A stretch of 64,000 nt of DNA, taken from Endozoicomonas numazuensis (GTDB lineage Bacteria; Pseudomonadota; Gammaproteobacteria; Pseudomonadales; Endozoicomonadaceae). The stretch covers positions 1,362,574-1,426,573 of the forward strand of contig NZ_JOKH01000001.1 in the NCBI RefSeq assembly GCF_000722635.1, written 5' to 3'. Under the pieces are notes generated by a model that saw only the letters and a list, made by a program, of their open reading frames with translations, did not search any database and was not told where the DNA came from. Shown one piece after another: positions 1 through 9,147 of the stretch. Position numbers and translations under genes: made by a program. Each line of letters starts with the position of its first letter. The stretch's first letter is position 1.

Positions 1-417
1 AAAGAAACCGATGAAAAGGCTGCCGTTCCGATCATCCGGGCAACCAAAGCCGCCTTTCCATCTTTGAGCGTTTGCAGTTTTGATAAAGGGTTTCACTCAC
101 CATCCAACCAAAAAGATTTGCTGAAATACCTGACTATGGTCGTATTACCAAAAAAGGGACGACGAACCCGGGCCGAGCAGGAGCGGGAAAACGACCCGGA
201 ATTCAAAGCGGCTAAAAGAAAGCACTCGGCGGTAGAATCAGCGATCAATGCACTTGAGTCTCACGGGTTGGATAAATGCGCGGATCACGGAATAGATGGA
301 CTGAAACGCTATGTTGCTCTCGGAGTTCTTGCCAGGAATTTTCAGAAGATGGGGGCAGAGCTTCAGAAAATAGAACGAAAGAGCGCAAAAAAACGACAAC
401 TTCGACTCTGTGGCTGA
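1..417 (+). CDS. Transposase C-terminal part (ISNCY/IS1202-like DDE), cut by window edge
   Basis: The frame is open from base 1 and stops with TGA at 415-417, so this is the C-terminal ~138 residues of a longer protein whose start lies outside the window. The segment HSAVESAINALE, followed by GLDKC and a RYVALGVLARNF stretch, is typical of the end of ISNCY-type DDE transposases, where the Glu of HSAVES would be the last catalytic acid. The C-terminus is basic. The family assignment is from motif memory; intactness of the element cannot be judged. I could not identify the right inverted repeat in the 235 bases that follow, which hold no gene. Confidence 0.7.
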   Translation, partial: KETDEKAAVPIIRATKAAFPSLSVCSFDKGFHSPSNQKDLLKYLTMVVLPKKGRRTRAEQERENDPEFKAAKRKHSAVESAINALESHGLDKCADHGIDGLKRYVALGVLARNFQKMGAELQKIERKSAKKRQLRLCG

Positions 418-652
418 AAGCACTGACGGTTAATTCGAAAAAAGAATAAAATCAGTAAAGACTGAGGTCGTCGCTTGTCTTGAAATTGCAGAAATGACGA
501 GTTTGGTAAGAAAATTACGATGAAACTGGCAAATCAGAAAGTCTATTGATCGATTATTCAAATATCTGGCTTATGAAGGCTGAACTTCGAACAGAAAAGA
601 GCATTTTCCGTTCGGGCACTAAATAGCAAATTCATTCAGGGAAGCAAATAAT

Positions 653-1822
653 ATGGATGTCACAAGCAAACCCCTCTCTGTCCATTCCAACATGCCTGAA
701 CAAGGTTCTGTTCATGTGAAGAGTACAAGTACAGGGCAAAATACAGTTACTCAGGCCTCGACGGTAGCTACAACAGGCCTAAAGACTGGGGTTGCTGGTG
801 CAGCTTTTGAAGACCCTTTTCAGCAACAACGAAAACATCTGGAAATATTTGCTCGTGAAGTCAATCTTCCTTCCCAGAAAATGCAGAGATTAGGACAAGG
901 AAGTTGGGGGACTGTTTACAAGGTGACCACTCAAGCAGGAAGTGAGTCGGCCTTGAAAGTTAACCGGGCACCTGGATTAGAGGCAGAGCTGCGAGTTGAC
1001 CCAAACCGTGCCGAGGTGCTAGCGCTTGGGCTGCCTCCACATCCCAATGTTATGAAAGTTGAGTCTTTCATGATTGGACACAGGAAGACGCACGACTACA
1101 AGGTGATCTCTGACCCCAGCCAGCTGCGTACACTGAATTTAGAAGACTATTTCATCGCAGGTGTGCGGACTGAGGTGGCCAAAGGCGAGTCCCTTTATCG
1201 TTTGGGATACTGCATAACCGCTCACTGTGTGGAGAGGGTATTTTATCAGTTGGCCGAAGCGCTCTCTCATCTTCACAGTTACCAGTGTGCCCATAGGGAT
1301 ATTTCCGTTCTCAATATTGTGGTGAATCCCGAAACGTATGAGCTGAAATTGATTGATATGGGTAGCGCTAAAACCACATTGCAACGCTCAGAGTCCTATG
1401 TGGGGGCGTCGCAGTTATTAGAGTCAGAAGGCTATAGCCCATTGTTTAAGCCAAAGCCTCATAACGCAATGGCACTGGATTTATGGGAGATGGGATGCGT
1501 TATGTTTTTTTGTCTGACCAAAAGACCTATTGAGAACTTTAATTCGCGAACCCGTTGCCTGGATGCTCCAAGATCCCTAAAGGAAGGAGAGGAAAATAGA
1601 CCTATGTATCCCAGTCACAACGCAAAGAATTTTGCAGAACTGAGTGATCAAGATAAGAAAGCGATCATTTTCTCTTATATGAATCGAGAAATGCGGGGCT
1701 ATTTGGACCCCGTGTGTTTAGAGCTGGTGGCAGGGCTTTTACGTTTTGATCCTTCCAAACGCCCTTCAGCAGCAACAGTAAAGAGTCGGTTGGAAAGCAG
1801 ACGTATTGGTCAAACTCATTGA
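653..1822 (+). CDS. Eukaryote-like Ser/Thr protein kinase, possible secreted effector
   Basis: A 389-residue protein with one kinase domain at about residues 75-385. The glycine loop GQGSWGTV is at 81-88, the ATP-binding Lys of ALKV at 102, the catalytic HRD at 214-216 with Asn221, and the metal-binding DMG (a DFG variant) at 235-237, so it should be catalytically competent. The first ~70 residues are Ser/Thr/Gln-rich with no predicted fold and no Sec signal, which resembles a type III secretion leader; secretion is inference. There is no transmembrane segment or PASTA domain, unlike housekeeping PknB-type kinases. A purine-rich Shine-Dalgarno (AGGGAAG) precedes the ATG. It stands alone, downstream of a transposase remnant, about 2.5 kb from a PP2C-type phosphatase with metG in between. 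Confidence 0.85.
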   Translation: MDVTSKPLSVHSNMPEQGSVHVKSTSTGQNTVTQASTVATTGLKTGVAGAAFEDPFQQQRKHLEIFAREVNLPSQKMQRLGQGSWGTVYKVTTQAGSESALKVNRAPGLEAELRVDPNRAEVLALGLPPHPNVMKVESFMIGHRKTHDYKVISDPSQLRTLNLEDYFIAGVRTEVAKGESLYRLGYCITAHCVERVFYQLAEALSHLHSYQCAHRDISVLNIVVNPETYELKLIDMGSAKTTLQRSESYVGASQLLESEGYSPLFKPKPHNAMALDLWEMGCVMFFCLTKRPIENFNSRTRCLDAPRSLKEGEENRPMYPSHNAKNFAELSDQDKKAIIFSYMNREMRGYLDPVCLELVAGLLRFDPSKRPSAATVKSRLESRRIGQTH

Positions 1823-1945
1823 CTTGTTATCAAGCCTGAAATTTTCAGATATTTTGAAAAAGAAAATTTAAGTCAGGATATGCCGAGACTTTTTTTGACT
1901 CAGTGCTATCGAAAGGTAGTGAGCGTGATAAAAGGTTGATAGGAA

Positions 1946-1982
1946 ACTGACGCTTCCCATTTTGAGAATGAGAAGAGTCAGT
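1946..1982 (-). terminator. Intrinsic terminator hairpin after metG
   Basis: On the minus strand a long stem opens with ACTGAC and closes with GTCAGT, with a further near-perfect inner stem (CTTCTCATT against AATGGGAAG, one G-U pair). It is followed by TTTCC and starts 8 bases past the metG stop codon. Confidence 0.6.
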
Positions 1983-1990
1983 CGGTGGGG

Positions 1991-4054
1991 TTACATCACA
2001 CGCATTCCTGGCTGTGCACCTTCATGAGGCTCAAGAATCCACAAGTCTTTACCCCCAGGGCCAGCCGCCAGAACCATGCCTTCACTGACGCCAAACTTCA
2101 TTTTGCGAGGTGCCAGGTTAGCGACCATGACTGTGTACTTACCGGTCAGGGCTTCAGGGGAATAAGCTGACTTGATACCGGCAAATATATTGCGTGGTTC
2201 TGCTTCGCCGATATCCAGCGTCAGGCGTAGCAGTTTGCCTGCCCCTTCTATGTGCTCGGCATTGACGATTTTGGCAATGCGTAGATCGACTTTGGCAAAG
2301 TCATCGAAGTTAATCTGTTCAGCAACGGGCTCTTTTTCCAGCCACTCATTGCTGGCAGCAGTTTTAGCGGGTTTTTGCTCAGGCTGTATTGGTTCTGACA
2401 GTTTAGCAAGCACCTCTTTGCTGGCTTCGATCATGGCCTCGACTTTATCAGACTCAACACGGGTCATCAGAGGTTTGAACTTGTTCACCTCGTGATCCAG
2501 AAGCAGGGTCTGGCTGTCCGTCCAGATCATAGGTTCAACATTCATGAATGCTTCTGCTTTGGTTGCCATGGCTGGCAGAACCGGTTTCAGATAAATCATC
2601 AGAAGACGGAACAGGTTGATGCCTGCAGAACAGATGTCGTGCAGTTCCTGATCTTTGCCTTCTTCTTTGGCAACGACCCAGGGTTTAACCTCGTCAATCC
2701 AGGCATTGGCCTTGTCGGCCAGAGCCATGATTTCGCGCATGGCTTTGCCGAACTCACGACCTTCATAAAGCTCGGCAATGTGCTTGCCAGTTGCCTGAAA
2801 GTCAGCCGTCAGATCAGGGATCATATTGCTGGCAGAAAGCTTTCCACCATAGCGCTTCTTGATAAAGCCAGCGTTACGGCTGGCGATGTTGACTACTTTT
2901 CCGACCAGATCAGAATTAACACGTTGAACCAGGTCTTCGGTGTTCAGATCCAGATCATCAATCCGGCTGGACAGTTTAGCAGCGTAGTAATAACGCAAAT
3001 ACTCCGGATCCAGATGTTCCAGATATGTCCGGGCCGTGATGAAGGTACCACGGGACTTGGACATTTTTTCACCGTTTACCGTCAGGTAGCCGTGAACATT
3101 AACGGAGGTTGGTGTGCGGTAGTCGGTGCCATTGAGCATGGCTGGCCAGAACAGGCAGTGGAAATTAACAATGTCCTTACCGATGAAGTGATGCACTTCG
3201 CAGTCACTGTCTTTTTTCCAGTAGTCGTCAAAGTTCAGGTCATCTCTTCTTTGACACAGGTTTTCAAAAGAAGCCATGTAACCGATAGGCGCATCCAGCC
3301 AGACATAGAAGAACTTGCCGGGTTCGCCGGGAATTTCAAAACCGAAATAGGGGGCGTCACGGGAAATATCCCAGTCCTGCAGGCCAGAATCCAGCCATTC
3401 GGCCAGTTTGTTGGCAATTTCATCAGAAATGGTGCCGGAGCGGGTCCATTCTTTCAGGAACCCATCGAAGTCTGACAGTTTGAAGAAGAAGTGCTCGCTT
3501 TCCTTCTCTATCGGAACGGCTCCGGAAATGGCTGATCTCGGATTTTTCAGATCTGTTGGTGAGTAGGTGGCACCACACTGCTCACAGTTATCACCGTACT
3601 GGTCATCTGCTCCACACTTGGGGCATTCACCCTTGATGTAACGATCTGCCAGAAACATCTGCTTTTCAGGGTCGAAAGCCTGAGTGATGTTACGGCTGGC
3701 GATGTGACCATTTTCCTTGAGTTTCAGGTAAATGGCTTCGGAGAGCTTGCGGTTTTCTTCAGAATGAGTGGAGTGGTAGTTGTCGAACTCCACCAGAAAG
3801 TCACCGAAATCACGGATGCGCTCTTTATTGATCAGGGCTACAGATTCTTCTGGTGTAATGCCCTGCTTTTCAGCGTGCAGACTGATGGCCGTGCCATGAG
3901 CATCGTCGGCGCAGACGTAAGTGCATTGGTTGCCGAACAGCTTCTGAAAACGAACCCAGATATCGGTTTGAATGTATTCCACCAGATGCCCCATGTGCAG
4001 AGGACCATTGGCATAAGGCAGGGCGCTGGTGACAAGTATTTTACGTTGGCTCAT
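1991..4054 (-). CDS. metG: Methionyl-tRNA synthetase
   Basis: Charges tRNA-Met with methionine in the cytoplasm. The 687-residue product from the ATG at 4054 has the HIGH-type motif HMGH at 20-23, a zinc knuckle with two CxxC pairs (CPKC...CEQC), the KMSKS loop at 330-334 and a C-terminal EMAP/Trbp111-type tRNA-binding domain (about residues 585-687, [20 protein letters not shown]). This is the full-length, dimeric proteobacterial form. The frame stays open upstream for 43 more codons, but that extension is hydrophobic and unlike the family, so the inner ATG before [16 protein letters not shown] is chosen. In related genomes metG is divergent from mrp/apbC; here about 4 kb with a PP2C gene, a MITE and two replication-type genes has come between them. 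Confidence 0.97.
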   Translation of the reverse strand: MSQRKILVTSALPYANGPLHMGHLVEYIQTDIWVRFQKLFGNQCTYVCADDAHGTAISLHAEKQGITPEESVALINKERIRDFGDFLVEFDNYHSTHSEENRKLSEAIYLKLKENGHIASRNITQAFDPEKQMFLADRYIKGECPKCGADDQYGDNCEQCGATYSPTDLKNPRSAISGAVPIEKESEHFFFKLSDFDGFLKEWTRSGTISDEIANKLAEWLDSGLQDWDISRDAPYFGFEIPGEPGKFFYVWLDAPIGYMASFENLCQRRDDLNFDDYWKKDSDCEVHHFIGKDIVNFHCLFWPAMLNGTDYRTPTSVNVHGYLTVNGEKMSKSRGTFITARTYLEHLDPEYLRYYYAAKLSSRIDDLDLNTEDLVQRVNSDLVGKVVNIASRNAGFIKKRYGGKLSASNMIPDLTADFQATGKHIAELYEGREFGKAMREIMALADKANAWIDEVKPWVVAKEEGKDQELHDICSAGINLFRLLMIYLKPVLPAMATKAEAFMNVEPMIWTDSQTLLLDHEVNKFKPLMTRVESDKVEAMIEASKEVLAKLSEPIQPEQKPAKTAASNEWLEKEPVAEQINFDDFAKVDLRIAKIVNAEHIEGAGKLLRLTLDIGEAEPRNIFAGIKSAYSPEALTGKYTVMVANLAPRKMKFGVSEGMVLAAGPGGKDLWILEPHEGAQPGMRVM

Positions 4055-4210
4055 TCGAGTACTGTGTTGCTGGAAAAGTGGAAGAGGGTAAAGGGAGAGT
4101 ATACGATAATTCCCATCATTTAGGCTAAGACAAAGATAAAGATGATGGGGAAGGCGCAGGAAAGTAATGGCAATGGGTCGCATACCATTACTTTGATGAC
4201 GCCCTGCGGC

Positions 4211-4282
4211 CAGGAGCCTGTCGCTCTACTGAATTTTATGCTCGGCCACTATGCTCGACCACTATCCTCGGTCAGCCTCCTA
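4211..4282. repeat. Internally deleted MITE copy that overlaps the PP2C stop codon
   Basis: Read on the minus strand, this 72-base stretch starts with TAGGAGGCTGAC, contains a 22-base segment nearly identical to 6320-6341 (CGAGCAT-AAATTCAGTAGAGC) and ends with GACAGGCTCCT. These are the two termini and one internal block of the full MITE at 6295-6461, with most of the middle missing. Inside it a ~13-base unit (TCGAGCATAGTGG and variants) is repeated about three times. The TAG of the left terminus is the stop codon of the phosphatase gene. Confidence 0.6.
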
Positions 4283-6172
4283 GAGTTTTTTCAGGCTGCT
4301 GATCGGGGAGCCTGTGATAACAATGTTATCTTTGGGGTAAAGATTACACGCCAGATCCCGGATCTTTTCTACTATGACCCGTTGTCCCTTATGGAAGTAC
4401 TTGTTGGCTACTTCTCCTATCTGTTTTGTAGTGAGTGCGTCTGTGACGCCATCACTCATTTGTAGCACCAGGCTGCCTTCAGGGATCTCTTCAAGGGGAA
4501 TGCTGACGACGGTAGGCTTGGCAGACAGCACACCATTATGTTGATGGTCCCCAAGGGATGTCGCTGTAGAGGTGCCTCGATCAATACCCGGTCCAGCGAC
4601 CCTGACCAGCTCAAAAGCCCCGGATTTAGGGTCTCTCTGAGTTTTCATTCGGCCACCTCTTTCATGAACTAGTTGGTTAAAGTGGCTGTTTTTCGCATCT
4701 TCCCGTTGTTGTGATGACCCTTCATCTTCTGGCAGCAGTTTTGCATCTTCTGAAATCTGAACGCACTCACCTTCCGGTGTTACCAGAAGGGCTCTGCTGT
4801 CTCCAACATTGGGTATATAGATGCGATTTCCAATGATCATCGCGGCATTGAAGGTGGTACCTGTTTCATCGAAGTGCTCGATCCGGTCGAGATCCGTTGT
4901 AGCTGCAACAATAGCGCAATGAATGCCGGTATCGGTCAGTTTGACCGGGCAGGTCTCTTCCAATCGGATTTTCAGTCTTTCGGAAAAAGCCTTGGCGCAA
5001 TGTCTGGCGGCCACTTCGCTGCCATGTCCATCCAGGACCGCTGTAAAACGAACGGGTAACCAATGGGATCCTGCTCTACAGAAAACAAGAGGACTGGTGC
5101 AAACATCTTCCATACTCATGCCGCCACCCAGTGTTTCAGCAAAAACAACGCCCGGGTTGTCCTTAAAACTGGCTGAGTTGAAGCCTACATCTTTCATATG
5201 ACGAGACTGGGGGCAGTCTTTATCTAGCAGCTCTCTGAATTTTTTCTCCTGATCCGGAATGCTTTTTCCAGGGTCAGTGGCCTGGGCAGTGAGTGCTCTC
5301 TGACGGTTAGCATCCAGCATTTGAATCAGGGCCTCTGGCTGGGTTTCAACCTGATATTCGAGTGCGTTCCATTGCTCTGTCGTCAGCTTGGGGTTCTTCA
5401 GGTCGTATCTGGGCTTTAGCGGCGTGGCCAGTGTTGTGATTGTTTGTCCTGTTGCAGAGGCTGTAGAAACGACCACTTCTCCGCGAAGTTCCTCTGACAC
5501 AACGTCAGGTGTTGATTTTGGTAGTGAATAGTTTGCAGTCTTGCAGGCTTCAGTCAGATCTCTGTATAGGCTCCGGATTTCAGAACTGTTTATATCCGCT
5601 TTACCATTGATGCGTCCGGATAATTCATTGGTTTTATCAGAGTCCAGATTATACATTTCAATGGCCAGTCTTCGGGCATCTCCGGAACTGAGATTCTTTC
5701 CCTGTTCCTGAAGAAAAATACTGAGTTCATCCACCTGGGCCAGAGTCAGGCTGGGAATACTGTCCGAAATGCTGGAAAACTGTGGCATTTGTGAAAGTAC
5801 ACTAGAGGCGGAGTGAACTTCTGAGAGAGTGGGGGTGTTAGAGACACTGATTTTCCTGATAGTTCTATCGCCCAATGTTCCTTGGGGGCGGTAATGCTCC
5901 AGAGCCTTTTGCATGTTGTTCTGACAGTTCTCAAATGTTTCGTCCGTTTTCTTGTCTTTGATGGTGCCTACATTAACCAGCCCCCATGTCCAGCTACTCA
6001 AGGCGCTGTTGTCGTTATCAAACTGGGCTTTGGTCAGTATCCGACCATCCCGGGTCAGACCTACAGGCGTATTTTCCGGGTTGCTGGCTTCTAGGTCGGC
6101 AACTGTATTCTTCAAGACACTGAGTCGTGGAAAGTGAATCGAGCCTGAGACGGGGTCGTAACCGGTGGCCAT
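4280..6172 (-). CDS. PP2C-family (PPM) Ser/Thr phosphatase with long N-terminal region
   Basis: A 630-residue protein. The C-terminal half carries PPM phosphatase motifs: LDGHG with the metal-binding Asp381 and Gly382, NVGDSRALL in the middle, SDGVTD with another metal-ligand Asp, and a terminal KDNIVI whose Asp-Asn matches the last PP2C motif. The first ~330 residues resemble nothing I know; they are Ser/Thr-rich and soluble, without signal peptide or membrane segment. Known PPM enzymes remove phosphate from Ser/Thr using two Mn/Mg ions. The presence of a eukaryote-like kinase 2.5 kb away suggests, without proof, a signalling or host-directed role. The stop codon lies in a MITE end, so the original C-terminus may have been changed. 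Confidence 0.85.
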   Translation of the reverse strand: MATGYDPVSGSIHFPRLSVLKNTVADLEASNPENTPVGLTRDGRILTKAQFDNDNSALSSWTWGLVNVGTIKDKKTDETFENCQNNMQKALEHYRPQGTLGDRTIRKISVSNTPTLSEVHSASSVLSQMPQFSSISDSIPSLTLAQVDELSIFLQEQGKNLSSGDARRLAIEMYNLDSDKTNELSGRINGKADINSSEIRSLYRDLTEACKTANYSLPKSTPDVVSEELRGEVVVSTASATGQTITTLATPLKPRYDLKNPKLTTEQWNALEYQVETQPEALIQMLDANRQRALTAQATDPGKSIPDQEKKFRELLDKDCPQSRHMKDVGFNSASFKDNPGVVFAETLGGGMSMEDVCTSPLVFCRAGSHWLPVRFTAVLDGHGSEVAARHCAKAFSERLKIRLEETCPVKLTDTGIHCAIVAATTDLDRIEHFDETGTTFNAAMIIGNRIYIPNVGDSRALLVTPEGECVQISEDAKLLPEDEGSSQQREDAKNSHFNQLVHERGGRMKTQRDPKSGAFELVRVAGPGIDRGTSTATSLGDHQHNGVLSAKPTVVSIPLEEIPEGSLVLQMSDGVTDALTTKQIGEVANKYFHKGQRVIVEKIRDLACNLYPKDNIVITGSPISSLKKL

Positions 6173-6294
6173 GTGGGATGCTCTTTGGATTAAGGGTGGA
6201 TAATGAGAGAGCTATCGGCGAATAGAGTGAAAGGATAATAGAGGCCTGAAAAAGTCAGCTGACCTGAAATAAGCGCAGGGTTTGTCGCAGGAGC
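6173..6294. other. Upstream region of the PP2C gene
   Basis: A short leader region between the phosphatase start and the MITE. No clear sigma70 promoter could be read with confidence. Together with the MITE and the 326 bases after it, it forms a 615-base stretch without genes. Confidence 0.4.
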
Positions 6295-6461
6295 TAGGAG
6301 CCTGTCGGACTTAAGCTTTCGAGCATGAAATTCAGTAGAGCGAGTCAGCTTTTTCGTTGGATTTGTGCGAATAGTTGACCTATTTAAGCGAATTCAACGG
6401 AAAAGATGGCCGCTCTTGCTGGATTTCAGGCCGAAATTGTCTTAAATCCGACAGGCTCCTA
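6295..6461. repeat. MITE with 21-bp terminal inverted repeats and TA target duplication (IS630/mariner-like)
   Basis: The left end 6295-6315 (TAGGAGCCTGTCGGACTTAAG) and the right end 6441-6461 are reverse complements with a single mismatch. The outermost TA on both sides fits a TA target-site duplication, the hallmark of IS630/Tc1-mariner transposition. The 163-base interior has no reading frame, so the element would be mobilised in trans. A shrunken relative lies at 4211-4282. Confidence 0.75.
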
Positions 6462-6787
6462 GGTAAGTCTCGCTTGGAGGCGGAGGGCTAAAGAAAGTAA
6501 AAATACCGCTGTTCAATTCTGGTTTACTGACGTTAAAATACACGGCTCTCCGTTGAAAATATGGAGAGGTGTCGGGGGCAAGTGAGTTCTGTCCGGTCTG
6601 GTTTCAGGCTCCCGGCGGGTTTCAATTCCCTGAAAAAATATTTTGATCAGGTCCCTGTTTTTAACTGAATAGACGGACTTTTCTCTGGCTGGCGTCTCCG
6701 CCTATGGCCTTTTTACCTAACAGCTCAAGGCTGTTTCATTATTACAACCGGTAGACCGGAACCGGGAAGGCAGGTATTGTTAATTTC
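6462..6787. other. Intergenic region before the DnaT-like gene
   Basis: 326 bases with no reading frame I can support. It contains a few short complementary stretches (for example CCGGTAGACCGG at 6749-6760). The promoter of the following gene pair should be here, but no good -35/-10 pair is visible. Confidence 0.4.
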
Positions 6788-7246
6788 ATGACTGACGAGG
6801 ATCAGAAGCGGTATATCCGGCAAAGAAATGCTGGAGCCTTGCCTTGGGAACTGGAAGATGCTTCCCATCAGAAGGCAGAGGAACATCCGGTATTCGGCCA
6901 GCAAACGACTCAGTCGAATACGCTGGTGGAAGGTGCCCGGGTACAGCCATTGCCACAAGATTTTGTACCTGATCCGGTCTATATCGAGTTTCTTGAAGAG
7001 CACCATGGTATTCCTGCAGACTACGCTCTGGCGCAGTTGCCTGAATTCAAGCTTTATTGGCTGGAAACGGGAGAGGCCCGTAAGGCCTGGCAGAACAAGT
7101 TCAAGAACCATGTGATCTATCAGTGGAAGCGGAGCCAAAGTGAAACAGGGCAGCGAGCTAATCGATCAACAGCTGAAAAGCTTACAGACACCAGCTGGGC
7201 AGACGGCCTCCAAGTCGACTTCGACGACTCAGACGAGCAGCCATGA
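6788..7246 (+). CDS. DnaT-like replication accessory protein (dopC-like candidate)
   Basis: A 152-residue acidic protein. Residues ~55-115 read DFVPDPVYIEFL, then GIPADYA, LPEFKLYW and a W..KF..HVIYQW ending. This is the pattern of the DnaT single-strand DNA-binding domain that also occurs in phage primosome proteins. It overlaps the next gene by 107 bases in another frame, so the two are translationally linked. The next product resembles phage lambda P. From memory, a pair of domesticated lambda O/P-derived genes (dopC, dopE) was proposed as the helicase matchmaker in gammaproteobacteria lacking DnaC, DnaI and DciA; this pair fits that description, but the assignment of this member to dopC is less sure than its partner's. 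The ATG lacks a close Shine-Dalgarno. Confidence 0.65.
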   Translation: MTDEDQKRYIRQRNAGALPWELEDASHQKAEEHPVFGQQTTQSNTLVEGARVQPLPQDFVPDPVYIEFLEEHHGIPADYALAQLPEFKLYWLETGEARKAWQNKFKNHVIYQWKRSQSETGQRANRSTAEKLTDTSWADGLQVDFDDSDEQP

Positions 7247-7946
7247 GCCGGTAAAGGGCCACCGTCAGGATAATCCTGAAGGTGATCACTCGGGTGCAAA
7301 CAGTGCTGAACTGAAGCAGCAGTACCGGTATGCCATCAATGGTCTGTTTACCTTACTGGAAGATGCCTATCCCCTGAAGTTCCGACGGGCCTTCCCTACC
7401 GATGAAGACCTCAGTCGGGCCAAAAGGGTCTGGTATCAATCCCTTCGAGAGTTCAGCCCTCGTCGTATTATCCAGGCTGGCCAAAAGGCACTGGATACCA
7501 CTAAATTTTTCCCTGACCTAAGTGAAATTCGTGAGCTCTGTAAACTCCGTTATGATGAAATGGGGTTGAAAGAACCATTGCAGGCCTATTATGAAGCCTG
7601 TTTTGCACCGCAGCAGACACGTGAATATCGTTGGTCTCACATTGCCGTCTATCTGGCTGCCCGTGAGACGGGCTGGATCACTCTGAGAAGCGAAGAGCAA
7701 AGAGTGGCTTTTCCCATCTTTGAAAGAAACTATAACATTGTCTGTAACCGGGTTCTTGACGGTGAAGACCTTGAAGCTTCGATCATGAAAGGTATTGAAG
7801 ACAGCCGCTCGAAAGAGGCTGTCCGAGTAGCCGATGAACAAGCAGAGCAATCTTTACGAAAAGAGATGGAAAAACAGGGAATTGATCCTGATTCCGGACG
7901 CACTGCGTTTGAGAAGTTGAAGCAATCGTTAACCGGTAGTCAGTAA
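7140..7946 (+). CDS. Lambda-P-like replication protein (helicase loader candidate, dopE-like)
   Basis: A 268-residue protein starting at a GTG with GCGGAG 6-7 bases upstream. After a ~55-residue Gln/Ser/Thr-rich linker comes a domain resembling phage replication protein P (YRYAINGLFTLLEDAYPLKFRRAFP, then FFPDLSEIRELC). Lambda P recruits and loads the DnaB helicase at an origin. Standing in a housekeeping cluster next to apbC with no other phage genes, it is more likely a domesticated chromosomal loader than prophage debris. The gene overlaps the DnaT-like frame by 107 bases. Family recognition is fairly firm; the chromosomal loading role is inferred from literature memory and context. Confidence 0.7.
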   Translation: MKQGSELIDQQLKSLQTPAGQTASKSTSTTQTSSHEPVKGHRQDNPEGDHSGANSAELKQQYRYAINGLFTLLEDAYPLKFRRAFPTDEDLSRAKRVWYQSLREFSPRRIIQAGQKALDTTKFFPDLSEIRELCKLRYDEMGLKEPLQAYYEACFAPQQTREYRWSHIAVYLAARETGWITLRSEEQRVAFPIFERNYNIVCNRVLDGEDLEASIMKGIEDSRSKEAVRVADEQAEQSLRKEMEKQGIDPDSGRTAFEKLKQSLTGSQ

Positions 7947-8021
7947 ATTCGGTTTTTACTGGAAGAATAACAACGAAATCATTAGTCTATCCGCCATTCT
8001 ATTGGTTGGAGTCTGACGCCC

Positions 8022-9116
8022 ATGAGTGTCTTAGATCGTGCTGCGGTTGAAGCCGCTGTTCAAGGCTATCACGATCCCTTTCTTAAGCAGGACCTGATCT
8101 CTGCAGGTTGTATCCAAGCGCTTTCCATCGAGTCTGGTAAAGTCACCCTGAAGGTTGAGCTGGGGTATCCTGCTGATGGTTTTAAGGGAGGCATAGAGCA
8201 ACTCTTGTCTGCCAAGATTGAAAATCTTCCGGGTGTTGAAAGTGCCAAAGTTTCGGTGAACTGGAGCGTTGCCAGTGCACCGGTTCAGGGTGAGCTGGAA
8301 GCGATGTCCGGGGTTAAAAACATTATTGCAGTAGCGTCCGGAAAAGGCGGTGTGGGTAAGTCCACAACCACCGTTAATCTGGCTTTAGCCATGGCAGCAG
8401 AAGGGGCCAGGGTTGGTATTCTGGATGCTGATATTTATGGACCCAGTATCGGCATGATGCTGGGTCTGCCAGATGGCACCCGTCCTGAAGTAAAGAATGA
8501 AAAGTTTTTCATGCCCATTGAGGCTCATGGCATACAGGCAATGTCCATGGCTTTTCTGGTGACAGAAGATACACCTGTTGTTTGGCGTGGCCCAATGGTG
8601 AGTGGTGCTTTGCAGCAACTGCTGACCCAGACTCTGTGGAATGATCTCGATTACCTGTTTATCGATATGCCTCCTGGTACTGGAGATATCCAGCTGACAC
8701 TGGCTCAGAAAGTCCCTGTTACGGGCAGTGTAATTGTCACCACGCCACAGGATCTGGCCTTGATTGATGCGAAAAAAGGCATCGAGATGTTCAACAAGGT
8801 GAATATCCCTGTATTGGGTGTTGTGGAAAATATGGCCATTCATATTTGCTCAGAATGCGGTCATACCGAGCATCTGTTTGGTGAAGGAGGCGGAACGCGA
8901 ATTGCTGATCAGTTCGGTGTCGATCTTCTGGGAGCGCTACCCTTGTCCATGATGATTCGTGAACAGTCTGATGAGGGTGTGCCAACGGTGGTTTCTGAGT
9001 CAGACTCGCAGATCGCCATGATCTACAGAGATATGGCCAAAAGAGTGGCTGCTGAACTGGCATTGAAAAATGCTGAGCAATCCAAAGCGCCAACTATCTC
9101 GTTCAGTGATGACTGA
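8022..9116 (+). CDS. apbC: Fe-S cluster carrier ATPase Mrp/ApbC
   Basis: A 364-residue cytoplasmic P-loop ATPase that holds and transfers Fe-S clusters to apoproteins. The first ~90 residues form the MIP18/DUF59-type domain. The deviant Walker A GKGGVGKST is at 107-115, followed by LDADIYGPSIG, IDMPPGTGD and the cluster-binding CSEC motif near residue 272 (HICSECGH). The length is normal for the family, and the motifs are complete. The ATG at 8022 is 75 bases downstream of the P-like gene and probably has its own promoter in that gap. Confidence 0.96.
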   Translation: MSVLDRAAVEAAVQGYHDPFLKQDLISAGCIQALSIESGKVTLKVELGYPADGFKGGIEQLLSAKIENLPGVESAKVSVNWSVASAPVQGELEAMSGVKNIIAVASGKGGVGKSTTTVNLALAMAAEGARVGILDADIYGPSIGMMLGLPDGTRPEVKNEKFFMPIEAHGIQAMSMAFLVTEDTPVVWRGPMVSGALQQLLTQTLWNDLDYLFIDMPPGTGDIQLTLAQKVPVTGSVIVTTPQDLALIDAKKGIEMFNKVNIPVLGVVENMAIHICSECGHTEHLFGEGGGTRIADQFGVDLLGALPLSMMIREQSDEGVPTVVSESDSQIAMIYRDMAKRVAAELALKNAEQSKAPTISFSDD

Positions 9117-9122
9117 ATGAGC

Positions 9123-9143
9123 CAGGGGAGTCAAACTCCCCTG
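9123..9143. terminator. Hairpin between convergent apbC and the flavoprotein gene
   Basis: A 9-bp perfect stem (CAGGGGAGT / ACTCCCCTG) with a 3-base loop, 6 bases after the apbC stop and 4 bases from the stop of the opposing gene. The T-run is poor on both strands, so it may act weakly or in both directions. Confidence 0.5.
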
Positions 9144-9147
9144 TCCT

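Noticed and set aside
2492-3475. Long open frame opposite metG (327 codons, plus strand)
   Set aside because: It is the complement of a clearly real synthetase gene, has no family resemblance and no ribosome site.
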